Shown: positions 23,266 through 34,865, numbered from the stretch's first letter. The stretch is DNA of 64,000 bases from Liolophura sinensis (GCF_032854445.1 NC_088297.1:26465915-26529914); one strand, 5' to 3'. Numbers and translations: made by a program. The notes: a model not told the origin generated them from the sequence alone.

Positions 23266-24645
23266 AGTAAGGTCAAAGTAACATCTCCAGACAGGTGTTG
23301 CCCATACTGTAAGATTACAGCAGCATTTCCAGACAGCTGCTATGAACACTGTACGATTACAGTAACATCTTCAGATGGCTGCTTTCCATGCTGACAGATC
23401 TCTGTTTGAAAGATCACAGTGACACCTCAACTGATCCCGTACTACAGGATCATAGTAACAACTCAACTGGTTACCGTACTACAGGATCACAGTAACACCT
23501 CAACTGGTTACCGTACTACAGGATCACAGTGATACCTCAACTGATCTCCGTACAACAGAATCACAGTAACAAGTGATCTTCCTACTACAGGATCACAGTA
23601 ACACCTCCACTGGTTACCGTACTACAAGATCACAGGAAGACCTCAACCGATCCCTGTATTACACAATCACAGTGACACCTCAACTGATCTCCGTTCTACA
23701 GGATCACAGTGACACCTCAACTGATCTCCGTTCTACAGGATCACAGTGACACCTCAACTGATCTCCGGTCTACAGGATCACAGTAGCACCTCAACTGTTC
23801 TCCGTACAACAGAATCACAGTGACACCTCAACTGATCTCCGTTCTACAGGATCACAGTAGCACCTCAACTGTTCTCCGTACAACAGAATCACAGTGACAC
23901 CTCAACTGATCTCCGTTCTACAGGATCACAGTAGCACCTCAACTGTTCTCCGTATAACAGAATCACAGTGACACCTCAACTGATCTCCGTTCTTCAGGAT
24001 CACAGTGACACCTCAACTTATATCCGTACTACAGAATCACAGTAACACCTTAACTGGTTTTCGTTCTACACGATCACAGTGACACCTCAACTTATATCCG
24101 TTCTACAGGATCACAGTGACACCTCAACTGATCTCCGTTCTACAGGATCACAGTGACACCTCAACTGATCTCCGGTCTACAGGATCACAGTAGCACCTCA
24201 ACTGTTCTCCGTACAACAGAATCACAGTGACACCTCAACTGATCTCCGTTCTACAAGATCACAGTAGCACCTCAACTGTTCTCCGTACAACAGAATCACA
24301 GTGACACCTCAACTGATCTCCGTTCTACAGGATCACAGTAGCACCTCAACTGTTCTCCGTATAACAGAATCACAGTGACACCTCAACTGATCTCCGTTCT
24401 TCAGGATCACAGTGACACCTCAACTTATATCCGTACTACAGAATCACAGTAACACCTTAACTGGTTTTCGTTCTACACGATCACAGTGACACCTCAACTT
24501 ATATCCGTACTACAGAATCACAGTAACAAACTCAACTGATCCCCGTACTACAGGGTCACGGTAACACCTCAGCTGATCCCATACTACACTGTGACACATC
24601 AACTGATCTCTGTACTACACGATCACAGTGACACCTCAAACCACG
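23180..24645. repeat. 37-bp minisatellite with 407-bp higher-order unit
   Basis: After a degenerate leading part (to about 23395; CTGTAAGATTACAGTAACAT), a 37-bp unit (GATCACAGTGACACCTCAAC TGATCTCCGTTCTACAG) repeats about 33 times. A block of 11 units (407 bp) is duplicated: CTGATCTCCGGTCTACAGGA occurs near 23759 and again 407 bp later. Confidence 0.92.
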
Positions 24646-24789
24646 AAAAACTCAAATCACATGTTAACCTTCGAAACGTAAACCCAAAGCTACTTTAGAT
24701 CAGTTTTTCTGCTAATCAGAATTCGTGGTCAGAAGACGGTCTGATCTACAAACGCTTTCCCACTTTTTTGGCAAAGCTCACCACAGGGG

Positions 24790-24800
24790 TATATATTAAA
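24790..24800 (+). promoter_or_regulatory. Candidate TATA box of membrane protein gene 1
   Basis: TATATATTAAA ends 27 bp before the ATG at 24828. With normal spacing the 5' leader would be only a few bases, unless transcription starts elsewhere. Confidence 0.35.
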
Positions 24801-24827
24801 CCACGCGAGCTGTTCAACTCTTAGACG

Positions 24828-25045
24828 ATGAACAACACAAATTCTGCAACAACAACAATAGCTACGACAGAAGCAAGTGGTGCGGGTGTACACGAGAGGA
24901 ACACGGTACTTGCCCTGCTCGTCCTCACTGTAATAGTGCTAATCCTCCTCATCCTCCTACCCTGTATCATCTACAGCTGCATGAAGAGTTCCTGGTACTT
25001 CCGGTACTGGTTCCACAGAAAGCCCGAGTACACCAATGATCAGAG
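24828..25045 (+). CDS. Membrane protein 1, exon 1 (ectodomain and TM)
   Basis: 218 nt from ATG to donor CAGAG|GTAAGG. It encodes the N-terminus, the membrane helix and the juxtamembrane segment, ending in phase 2. Confidence 0.78.
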
Positions 25046-28000
25046 GTAAGGGACCCTTTTTACTGTAGTTTTAGCGTACCTTTATTTGGAAACATATGTA
25101 CACTTGTATACTAACCATTTTCTATTCCTTCATATAAGCCTATAGCAATGGTCAGAGAGGAGGAGCACGTTATACCGTAACGCTTCAAACGTATTGAATC
25201 ATACAGTACAGGGCATTGCCTATATCTTCATGACTGAGGCACTGAAGGCCTACCGTCATCGTCAACTTACATTTGTGTACAGCACATGACACTGACTATA
25301 CGTTCATGACTCAGACACTGTAGGCCTACTGTCACCGTGAACTTACATTTACGTACATCACAAGGCATTGCCTATATCTTCATGACTCAGACACTGTAGG
25401 CCTACCGTCACCGAGAGCTTACATTTGCGTACAGCTCAAGACATTGCCTATACGTTCATGACTCAGACACTGTAGGCCTACTGTCACCGTGAGCTTACAT
25501 TTACGTACATCACAAGGCATTGCCTATATCTTCATGACTCAGACACTGTAGGCCTACAGTCATCGTGAGCTTACATTTGTATACAGTATAAAGCACTGGC
25601 AATATGTTCATGACTCAGGCACTGTAGGCCTATCGTCACCGTGAGTTTACATTTGTATACAGTACAAAGCACTGGCAATACGTAAGCCGTAAACTTACAT
25701 TTGTATACAGTACAAAGCACTGGCAATACGTCCATGACTCAGACACTTTAGGCCTACTCTCACCGTAAACTTACATTTGTATACAATACAAAGTACTGGC
25801 AATACGTTCATGACTCAGATACTGCAGGTCTACCGTCACCGTGAGATTACATTTGTATACAGTACAAAGCACTGGCAATACGTCCATGACTCAGACACTG
25901 TAGACCTACCGTCACCGTGAGATTACATTTGTATACAGTACAAAGCACTGGCAATACGTAAACCGTAAATTTACAATTGTATACAGTACAAAGCACTGGC
26001 AATACGTTTATGACTCGCACACTTTAGGCCTACCGTCACCGTGAAGTTACATTTGTATACAGCACAAAGCACTGGCAATACGTTTATGACTCGCACACTT
26101 TAGGCCTACAGTCACCGTAAACTTACAATTGTATACAGTACAAAGCACTGGCAATGCGTTTATGACTCAGATACTGCAGACCTACCGTCACCGTAAACTT
26201 ACATTTGTATACAGTACAAAGCACTGGCAATACGTTCATGACTCAGATACTGCAGGCCTACCGTCACCGTAAACTTACAATTGTATACAGTACAAAGCAC
26301 TGGCAATACGTTTATGACTCAGACACTGCAGACCTACCGTCACCGTGAGATTACATTTGTATACAGTACAAAGCACTGGCAATACGTAAACCGTAAACTT
26401 TCACTTGTATACAGTACAAAGCACTGGCAATACGTCCATGACTCAGACACTGTAGGCCTACCGTCACCGTGAGCTTACATCTGTATACAGTACAAAGCAC
26501 TGGCAATACGTTATGACACTGTAGGCTTACCGTCACCGTGAACTTACATCCGTATACAGTACAGGGCATTGCCTATACGTTCATGACTCAGACACTGAAG
26601 GCGTACCGTCACCGTGAACTTGAGGGGACATTTGTATATAGTACTATAGCACTGCCTGTACCTTCACGTATAGAATTGTTTGGCGTTTTCTGTAGAACAA
26701 TGCTATGTTTCCCAGTGAAAGAATCACAAGTTTGGAGTTTGGAGACGCACATTTACTAAAAATGTGCGTATATAGAAAATACAAGCGTTTCAACGCCGTA
26801 CCCATTTTGTTCGCCTGTCAGTGAGTTTATTTTTTCCCGTACTGCACATTACCGTGAACATTTTCTACAGTCTTTTAAGCTATCCCTTTGCCCAATGTAT
26901 AGATGTTTGCAAGTATTTGAATCTGTTTCAGTATTTTTACCATAATTTTAATTCTATTTCTCTCACTGGATGCAGTATTTTTTACATTGTTTTGACATAT
27001 TTCATTGCTCTGGATGCACTATTTTTTACATTCTTTTGACATATATCATTGCTCTGGATGCAGTATTTTTTACATTGTTTTGACATATATCATTGCTCTG
27101 GATTCAGTATTTTTTACACTGTTGTGACATATATCATTGCTCTTTATTCAGTATTTTTAACACCATTTTAGTGTATGTTTTTGCACCTGGTTCAGAATTA
27201 GCCACAGCGCTGTAATCTCTTTCGGTGTATGTTGACGGCATAATCCACTTGTTAAATCAAGGGTCTTCCGTGGCTCAGTTGGTTAGCGCCCTAGCGCAGC
27301 GTAATGGCCCAGGAGCCGTTCACCAATGTGGTCGCTGTGTCTTCAAGTGCAGATCATACTGGCTTCATCTCCGGCTGTATTTGGGAAGGTCTGTCAGCCA
27401 CCTGCGAATAGTGGTGGTTTCCCCCCAGGCTATGCCAGGTTTCCTTCCACCATAATGCTGGCCACCGTCGTATAAGTGAAATATTCTTGAGTACGGCGAA
27501 ATGAGTGAGTGAGTGAGTGGGGTTTAACGTCGTATTTAACAATTTTTCAATCATATGACGACGAAGGAATCCTTAGAGTGGATGCAATGTGCATGGCGGA
27601 TTTCCACTGCGCTTTTATCTAATGATGCTTCACTGAGACGCCTTGCCGAAGGAAAGTAAGGCGCCCCGCCCCAGCCATTATACTGATACGGGTAAACCAG
27701 TCATTGCGCTATCCCCTTCTTGCTGAACACCAAGCTAGGAAGTTACAACTGCCTCTTTTAAGGTCTTAGGTGTGACTCGACCCAGGATTGACCCTGGATC
27801 AACCGCTCCCGAAGTGGTTACGGCGGAAATCACCAATCAAATAAATAAATGAACAAATATGTGACATGTTTTCATCGTATCCCATTTTGATATTTAATTT
27901 TGTCCTGTTAGCGTTCTAACTCAGAGTACCAAGAAAAAGGCAAACCGATGGCAGTTAAAGTCCAAGGCTGTTCAGACGGAAATCACGTGTGAGTACATCT

Positions 28001-29503
28001 ATACATATGTCAGTGATATCACATGTGAGTAAATCTGCACATATATCAGTGATATCACATGTGAGTAAATCTACACATATATCAGTGATATCACATGTGA
28101 GTAAATCTACACATATATCAGTGATATCACGTGTGGGTATCTGTATTTAAATATATCAGTGGTATCACGTTGGGGTATCTGTATATATGTATAAGTGATA
28201 TCAGTGAGGTGGGTCTCTGTGGCCTGGAGGGGGGTGGGGGGGGGGGGCGTGGCGTGGTAGCACACCAGCGCAGCGCTATGAGCCTCTCACCAGTACGGTT
28301 GTTGTCCACAATTTTAGTGCTTTTTTCGTGGAATACTTGCCTGTGCTCTGTATCAATGTGCCAGCATGGCATGATCCAGCAGCCGCTCACCAATGTGATC
28401 GCTCAGAGTCCAAGTCGAGCTCATGCTGGCTTACTCTCTAGCCTCACCTGTGAAGGTCTGGCAGCAACCTGCAGATGGTGGAGGGTTTCTCCCTGACTCC
28501 CTGACTGTTTCCTCGCAACATAATGCTGGTCGCCGTTGTATAAGTGAAATATTCTTGAGTGAGGCGTAAAACACCAATCAATAAAATAAATAAATATCTC
28601 ATATTTATATATATATATATATCATTGATGTATATAACGCAACGAAAGTTTAGGAAACAACAAACATTGTCATGCTTAATGAAGCACGTGTGAATATCTC
28701 TAGACATGTATCAGTAATATCACGTGAAAGTATCTCCATCACGTGTGAATATCTCTATACATATATCAGTGGTATCACATGTGAGTATCTCTATGCATAT
28801 ATCAGTGATATCACGTGTGAGTATCTCTATACATATATCAGTGATAACACGTGTGAGTATCTCTATACATATATTTTATAGACAAAATTTTACTATATAT
28901 CAAAAGTAAGGCTAAGGCTTTTGAAACTTTCGGTTTCAAATATAGCGGGTCCCAAAGGTGAAACAGTCATTAACTATATCTCCAAATGCTGATATGTTTC
29001 CATTTTGCTATAAAAACTGATATCATAACGATTTTATGTGAGTGAATTATTAATATTATATTTTCCCACAACCAGTATTATCATCACTTGTACGACCTGT
29101 AAATTCAAATTCTATACTGTGGTAAACAACCGCTACTTTTCTGTACGTGACCTTGAATACGTCAGTGCTTTATGGTGTCTGTGAAACAAGGAATGAAAGT
29201 CTTGCTAAATAGATTTTTGTCCAGTTTTGAAAACGATATTGACGGATGAGAACTTTCTGAATTGTCAAGGAGTTCTGTGGTCTTTTCTAAGACACTCGTG
29301 TCGTAAAAGTGTTTTACATGTTTTATTAACTTTTACTTGTCCTTGTATATTTGGGGGGAAAAAAACACGTCATATTGTTGTGACATGAAGGAACCTAATA
29401 TTTCCTCTTAACTGATTTCCTTTTCACTTTAGCGTCATCAATTGTCAAACAGCAGATTAAGTCTTCCCCACGCGTCGGAGGGAAGGCCGGATACAACGTG
29501 TAG
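24828..29503 (+). CDS. Small single-pass membrane protein 1, three exons
   Basis: Exons 24828-25045, 27912-27988 and 29433-29503 join with phases 2 and 1 and give 121 residues. Residues 1-26 form a Ser/Thr-rich N-terminus (sequon at N2). Residues 27-50 are one strong membrane helix (VLALLVLTVIVLILLILLPC), so probably type III topology. Then comes an aromatic/basic juxtamembrane segment (WYFRYWFHRK), a basic stretch (KKKANRW), KAVQTE (91-96), which fits the dynein light chain LC8 anchor pattern, and the C-terminus GYNV, a possible class II PDZ ligand. The family is unknown to me. The gene at 35466-40394 is a paralogue with the same architecture and intron phases. Junctions: AG|GTAAGG, CTGTTAG|C, CACGT|GTGAGT, CTTTAG|CG. 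The second donor lies inside a 36-bp array unit. Confidence 0.72.
25190..26640. repeat. Minisatellite, ~76-bp unit, ~20 copies
   Basis: The unit contains TTACATTTGTATACAGTACA, AAGCACTGGCAATACGTTCA and TGACTCAGACACTGTAGGCC. Several copies carry the same internal ~35-bp deletion (ACGTAAACCGTAAACTTAC), so the deleted form was itself duplicated. It fills much of intron 1 of membrane protein gene 1. Confidence 0.93.
26950..27175. repeat. ~47-bp tandem repeat, ~5 copies
   Basis: Copies of GACATATATCATTGCTCTGG followed by ATGCAGTATTTTTTACATTGTTTT. Located in intron 1 of membrane protein gene 1. Confidence 0.88.
27258..27505 (+). mobile_element. Full-length tRNA-derived SINE
   Basis: The head TCCGTGGCTCAGTTGGTTAG contains a good RNA polymerase III A box (TGGCTCAGTTGG). 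The body includes CTGTCAGCCACCTGCGAATA and TTTCCTTCCACCATAATGCT. The 3' end is CGTATAAGTGAAATATTCTT GAGTACGG. The B box is decayed. The tail runs directly into a family B repeat (GAGTGAGTGAGTG). Confidence 0.85.
27503..27835 (+). mobile_element. Dispersed repeat family B copy
   Basis: Begins GAGTGAGTGAGTGGGGTTTA ACGTCGTATTTAAC..TTTTTCA and continues through TATGACGACGAAGGAATC. Partial copies of the same head occur near 3717-3755 (reverse) and, as a 56-bp tandem array, at 34357. Class not assigned. Confidence 0.6.
27912..27988 (+). CDS. Membrane protein 1, exon 2
   Basis: 77 nt, phase 2 to 1, after acceptor TTTGTCCTGTTAG. It encodes SVLTQSTKKKANRWQLKSKA and then VQTEIT. A second frame is open through the exon, but phase and similarity to the paralogue select this one. 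Confidence 0.7.
27981..28205. repeat. 36-bp array seeded at exon 2 donor, left part
   Basis: The first unit is the last bases of membrane protein 1 exon 2 with its donor (ATCACGT|GTGAGTAC). It then repeats every 36 bp as ATCACATGTGAGTAAATCTA CACATATATCAGTGAT. About six copies before a SINE insertion. Each keeps the GTGAGT donor or a close variant. Confidence 0.88.
28240..28597 (+). mobile_element. SINE copy inserted in the 36-bp array
   Basis: Contains a tRNA-like head fragment (CGTGGCGTGGTAGCACACCA), an inserted segment (TGCTCTGTATCAATGTGCCA), the usual body (AGGTCTGGCAGCAACCTGCA) and the tail GTATAAGTGAAATATTCTTG ... AATAAAATAAATAAATA. It splits the 36-bp array into two parts and is preceded by a G-run. 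Confidence 0.8.
28683..28876. repeat. 36-bp array, right part
   Basis: About five more copies of ATCACGTGTGAGTATCTCTA TACATATATCAGTGAT after the SINE. CACGT|GTGAGT is again retained in most copies. Confidence 0.88.
29433..29503 (+). CDS. Membrane protein 1, exon 3
   Basis: 71 nt after acceptor TTTTCACTTTAG. It encodes SSSIVKQQIKSSPRVGGKAG then YNV and TAG. Confidence 0.65.
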
Positions 29504-30470
29504 ACACACGCATGCGCAGTGAGGTATTAATCTCCCCCTGCTGGCAGTTTATGGAAATCATCTTCTACGAGTGGTGTTCTTGTTCAGTCTGAAATCAGCA
29601 TGTAGTGATCAGGGTCAGACACAGATCCGGCAAAACAACGCCAAACTTGTTCATGCCTGATAAAGTGTCGTCATTCATACATGTTAGAAATAATAAATAT
29701 TGGATTTTTTCTTTATTCGACGTATGTACGCATAATAATGATATTGGTTGAGATTGTCTGCGAAATTATATGACAGGAACCTGATACACGTAAGAAAAGA
29801 AAGGTGTCCTTTTATTATTTCCTCGAGGTTAAGGAACAGATTCGTCCCGGAATGGAACACCCATATTGCAACGTTCATGCATATTTTGAACGCCATGGCT
29901 CATTTAAAATAAATTGTTGCATTTTCCAATGTTAACCAGGGAGTTGAATTCTGTGTTCGACATAACTATGATTTACACGGGCAAAATGATTAATCATGAA
30001 ATATGTACTATTATATACTGTTACTATATGCATCATGAAATTGACAATTTCTTTTAACCTGTTTTTGAAAGTATTTGAAAAAAAAGAAGATTTTCATCTC
30101 GAATTATATCACACTCAATTAGAAGTATTTTTTCTGGCTTCAAAGTATGACGTTAGTGAAAGAAAATCCCATCCTTGAAACAGAAGTGCGAAGAAGGCCA
30201 GGCTACAATGCTTGGTATAAACCTTCCATTTGCTGTGTACTTAACCAGGTGATTTATATGAGTTACTTACATGTGCTTAAATGTTTAATTAGCATAGATA
30301 ATGTTGTGACTGTATTTCGCTTAAATTGTTTTTGCAGTAGTTTTCTGCTATCAGCATTTACCGATACTATTAGATGACGACGTTTCGTATCCAAAGACGT
30401 TATCTGTCCTATTTTTCAAATGGTATAAAACTATTTGATTATTTATTTATTTCAATTATTTCAATAATTA
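29504..30470. other. Intergenic; possible extra terminal exon
   Basis: Mostly AT-rich with nothing recognised. After ATGACGTTAG at 30156 a frame compatible with phase 1 reads LKENPILETEVRRRPGYNAW. It resembles the GYN-containing end of membrane protein 1 only weakly and could be an alternative or decayed terminal exon. Confidence 0.2.
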
Positions 30471-30474
30471 TGTT

Positions 30475-31862
30475 AATGATATATGTTTCACATATGTCAG
30501 TCTACGCCTATATAGTTTTAACAAGATGGTTTTGTACATATGAATGTATACATGTTTTAAACATTTCCGTGTACGACTATATAGTTTCAGCAGGATGGTG
30601 TTGTACATATGAATGTGTAGATGTTTCACACATTTCAGTGTACGTCTATACAGTTTCAGCAGGATGGTGTTGTACAAATGAATGTGTAGATGTTTCATAC
30701 ATTTCAGTGTACGTCTATACAGTTTCAGCAGGATGGTGTTGTACATATGAATGTATAGATGTTTCACACATTTCAGTGTACGTCTATATAGTTTCAGCAG
30801 GATGGTGTTGTACATATGAATGTGTAGATGTTTCACACATTTCAGTGTACGTCTATACCGTTTCAGCAGGATGGTATTGTACATATGAATGTGTAGATGT
30901 TTCACACATTTCCGTGTACGTCTATACAGTTTCAGCAGGATGGTGTTGTACATATTAATGTGTAGATGTTTCACACATTTCAGTGTACTTCTATACAGTT
31001 TCAGCAGGATGGTGTTGTACATATGAATGTGTAGATGTTTCACACATTTCAGTGTACGTCTATACAGTTTCAGCAGGATGGTATTGTACATATGAATGTG
31101 TAGATGTTTCACACATTTCAGTGTACGTCTATACAGTTTCAGCAGGATGGTGTTGTAATTATGAATGTGTAGATGTTTCACACATTTCAGTGTACGTCTA
31201 TACAGTTTCAGCAGGATGGTGTTGTACATATGAATGTGTAGATGTTTCACACATTTCAGTGTACGTCTATACAGTTTCAGCAGGATGGTATTGTACATAT
31301 GAATGTGTAGATGTTTCACACATTTCAGTGTACGTCTATACAGTTTCAGCAGGATGGTATTGTACATATGAATGTATAGATGTTTCACACATTTCAGTGT
31401 ACGTCTATACAGTTTCAGCAGGATGGTATTGTACATATGAATGCGTAGATGTTTCATACATTTCCGTGTACGTTTATACAGTTTCAGCAGGATGGTATTG
31501 TACATATGAATGTGTAGATGTTTCACACATTTCAGTGTACGTCTATACAGTTTCAGCAGGATGGTGTTGTACATATGAATGTGTAGATGTTTCACACATT
31601 TCAGTCTACGTCTATATAGTTTCAGCAGGATGGTGTTGTACATATGAATGTGTACATGTTTCACACATTTCAGTGTACGTCTATACAGTTTCAGCAGGAT
31701 GGTATTGTACATATTAATGTGTAGATGTTTCACACATTTCAGTGTACGTCTATACAGTTTCAGCAGGATGGTGTTGTACATATGAATGTGTAGATGTTTG
31801 ATACAGTCTAAGTCTGAGCTCATACAGTTTCAGGAGTATGGTTTTGTACAGTGTTGTTTGAG
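30475..31862. repeat. Minisatellite, 69-bp unit, ~20 copies
   Basis: The unit contains CACATTTCAGTGTACGTCTA, TACAGTTTCAGCAGGATGGT and GTTGTACATATGAATGTGTA. Since 69 is a multiple of three, frames of 451 codons (minus) and 244 codons (plus) run through it with a 23-residue period. Variable sites fall on all codon positions (for example TGT/TAT, ACA/ATA), so no coding constraint is visible. Confidence 0.94.
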
Positions 31863-31869
31863 CAGTTTA

Positions 31870-32180
31870 GCTCCTGTTCTTGAGGACGCTACTGTGTAAC
31901 AATGTATTATGTGAACATTTTGTACATAATTTTAAGTGTTACAAGTGAAACATTCTAATATTGTTACAAATGAAATATTCTTTAGTTTAACAAGTGATAC
32001 GTGTATCCTTTAAACAAAAATTAATAAAAACAATCAAATAATTAACGTCGAATTGAATGTATTTGCAGGCTTTTCTTTTGAGTAGAATGATATGTGAAAA
32101 TTGTTTGTGGGTTTTCAACGCTATGTTTCGAATATGCAAGTAAGTGTAATACAGAAACACTAGCGAATCCAGCCATAAAT
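31870..32180. other. AT-rich spacer
   Basis: No gene, array or element recognised. Confidence 0.4.
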
Positions 32181-32184
32181 CTGT

Positions 32185-32640
32185 GCATCGCTGTTTGCAA
32201 GTGTCACTGGGAAAAATAGAAATACGACTATTTGCAAGGGTCACACTGAGAATAACATAAATACTACACCTTGCAAGTGTCACTGTGAAAAACAGAAATA
32301 CGACTGTTTGTAAGGTCACACTGTGCAAAACAGAAATACGACAGTTTGCAAGTGTGACACTGTGCAAAACAGACAGACTTCTATGTGTATGTGACTACGG
32401 CGTGCGAGTGTCACTCTGCGTAAAACAGAAACACCATGATTTGTAAGTGTCACTTACATTTTGTACATGAGTGCAAGTGCCAGAAATCACGGTGTTTTGG
32501 TTGGCAGAGAGAAGCTTGCACACAGTGACACTTGCACACAGTGAAACTTACAAATCATGGTGTTTTGGTTGGCAGAGAGACGCTTGCACACAGTAAGTGT
32601 CAATGCGCAAACCAGATAGACTACTACATACGACTGCAAG
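32185..32640. repeat. Degenerate ~37-bp tandem repeat
   Basis: Irregular copies of GCAAGTGTCACTGTGAAAAA CAGAAATACGACTGTTT, decaying rightwards. A ~40-bp piece (AATCATGGTGTTTTGGTTGG and flanks) is directly repeated, near-identical, at about 32488 and 32553. Confidence 0.75.
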
Positions 32641-32649
32641 TGTCTGCCA

Positions 32650-34340
32650 AAAAGGAACACCACTGCGTGAAACAACCCCATGTATTTATTTTCATTTGAA
32701 GTTCATTTGCATTTGAAAATGCTTGAACTAACCATACCTAGCTTATTGTGTAAACGCAACTTGGACACCGTTAATTTGATCATCTTGCATTCAGATAATT
32801 TGTGCAACTTTTACGGTCATATGTATACAGGCTTCCAAATCACATAATTATTGATTTTCGTCACAATATCAGATTTCGAACATCCGACTACACTTGTTTG
32901 TATTACAGGAGAAAATTCGTGATCAGCATATATACACAGGTAACATGACATGTCACAGGGGTCTGTAAGTTACATACCACTGTAAGTAAACATTCATTCA
33001 GCATATAGCAAGGCATGGGTCACAAACGAATAATTCACTATCAGCGGTTGAAATCTAAATAAAAATGTATGTTCCTGTATAACCAAGGCGTCCTTGCCTG
33101 AAACTAAAGCAAAAATGAGCCGAAAATGGTCAACCGTGAAATTGTAAGGCTGAATTCTATGTTACAATAACAATGTACAGGTATACACGCTATTTAGTTG
33201 AAGGGTCCAGTAAAAAGATATGACCCGGGCATACCCATTATAGTGACTGACTCTAGTGGGAGGCGACTTGCGTGCTACGTGGTCATCCGAAACATGTCTG
33301 GGGTCAGAAACTTTGTCACCTTTTCTGGGGTTTTTTTCTCTCCAAAAGACACACTACAATAAATAATGGAATATATTTGTACTTGTATAAAACACGAATT
33401 CGTATGGGAATGAGATCTTTTGGGCTATGTGTGGTAACCTGTGTATTAATCAGTGTCGACTGCGTGGTGTCCAGGTTTCCAGCGACTTTTTCTATTATTT
33501 AGCGCCTTAATTGTTGTCGGCTTTTGTGTCGGTGTAAGAACAGTGACATGTAGAGTTGAAAACTCCTCCACGCTTCTACATGTCAGTTAATTACGTACAC
33601 AGTGCTGTTGTCACACTTGTACGATCTCCAAAACCCCCTGATGTCGATGCTTGTGAAAACGATAGACTTCGACATTGGATTTCAGATTTATGACATCTGA
33701 ACTAGCAAGATTGACTGACTTTGAAAGACTTTCCAGGGTGTCAGATGTTTAATCCTCTTTATGATCGATGAAAACAAGGTACATTTAGGCGAACGCACGT
33801 GCCAAAAACGAGGAAGAAAATAAACGGTTGTTTTGTAGGTTAACGGTTCAAGACGAGTTGGCTTAATGGGATATTCCGTCTGTCTTTGTCGCATATCCTA
33901 ATTGGCGGTAAGAATACAGGCTTATAAGTTTGCTGTGGATGGCTTCAGGCCAGGGTACATCTGTCTGGAGGAAATACATCAATTTACCAAATCCTGAAAC
34001 AACCATGGAGGTCAGTAATATTTATGGTTAGAGTGAGACTTGAACTCAGGCCGTATGGAGCTTGTTTCACTAAACCATCGCAAAATTGCTTATAGTGTAA
34101 TTTCCACGGCAACATATAGTAAAGATAGTCATGGTAAATGCGTTATTTTTAGTGTGTAACAGCTTTGGGAAACGGAATCCAAGTGTGTGGCCCCAGTGTT
34201 TTACCCACATGAGGTACCAAGCCACACGGGAGGGCTTCCATTTAATTATGTGTTCTGCGCCTCGAGATAGTTCTTTCACTTTCCGAATTTAAATCTATAT
34301 TCTCCTTTACCAACATGTTATCTTTTCGTCTTACGATCCA
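32650..34340. other. Intergenic, nothing recognised
   Basis: No convincing open frame, no array. A piece at 34150-34240 may be a distant relative of family B. Confidence 0.35.
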
Positions 34341-34356
34341 TCCCTTTATTCTCCAT

Positions 34357-34640
34357 TAGGTGTGCAACGTCTTACCTTATCATTTTTCACTTATGTGACG
34401 ACCAGGAGTCATTAGGTGTGTAACATCTTACTTTATCATTTTTCACTCATGTGACGACCAGGAGTCATTAGGTGTGCAACGTCTTACTTTATCATTTTTC
34501 ACTCATGTGACGACCAGGAGTCATTAGGTGTGCAACGTCTTACCTTATCATTTTTCATTCAGGTGACGACCAGGAGTCATTAGGTGTGCAACGTCTTACC
34601 TTATCATTTTTCATTCAGGTGACGGCCAGGAGTCATTAGG
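34357..34640. repeat. 56-bp tandem array, 5 copies, from family B
   Basis: Unit CATTAGGTGTGCAACGTCTT ACCTTATCATTTTTCACTTA TGTGACGACCAGGAGT. It corresponds to the junction of the family B head (TTTTTCA.TCATATGACGACGA) and following sequence, so an inserted dispersed repeat has been turned into a tandem array. Confidence 0.85.
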
Positions 34641-34865
34641 TGCATGTATGTGTATACGCTGTGGCTTTTTGTGGCAGGGCGAGTCCATGCCCCCAAATTT
34701 CTGCCGCCACTGAGGTATCATAACGAAGACAACAGACATGACACCTCACCCAGTCACATTATGCAGACACCAGGCCAACCAGTTCTATTTCCTTGCTCTA
34801 ACCCCTTATTGCTAAGCGAGGAGCAGCAGGTGCCAATTTTAAAGCCTTTGGTATGATTCCTGAAA
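34641..34865 (+). mobile_element. Dispersed repeat family B, 3' part
   Basis: Contains TGCCGCCACTGAGGTATCAT, GACACCTCACCCAGTCACAT and TTTCCTTGCTCTAACCCCTT. The same order is found at 56880-57060. It follows the 56-bp array directly, as expected if both belong to one element. Confidence 0.65.

Noticed and set aside
27258-27335. tRNA gene (TGGCTCAGTTGGTTAGCGC)
   Set aside because: The A box is good, but no cloverleaf or intact B box follows, and the sequence continues as the SINE body with its AT-rich tail. It is a tRNA-derived SINE head.
30468-31823. 451-codon minus-strand and 244-codon plus-strand frames
   Set aside because: Both are translations of the same 69-bp minisatellite. Its length is a multiple of three, so frames stay open on both strands. 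Substitutions hit all codon positions and there is no start, splice or domain evidence.
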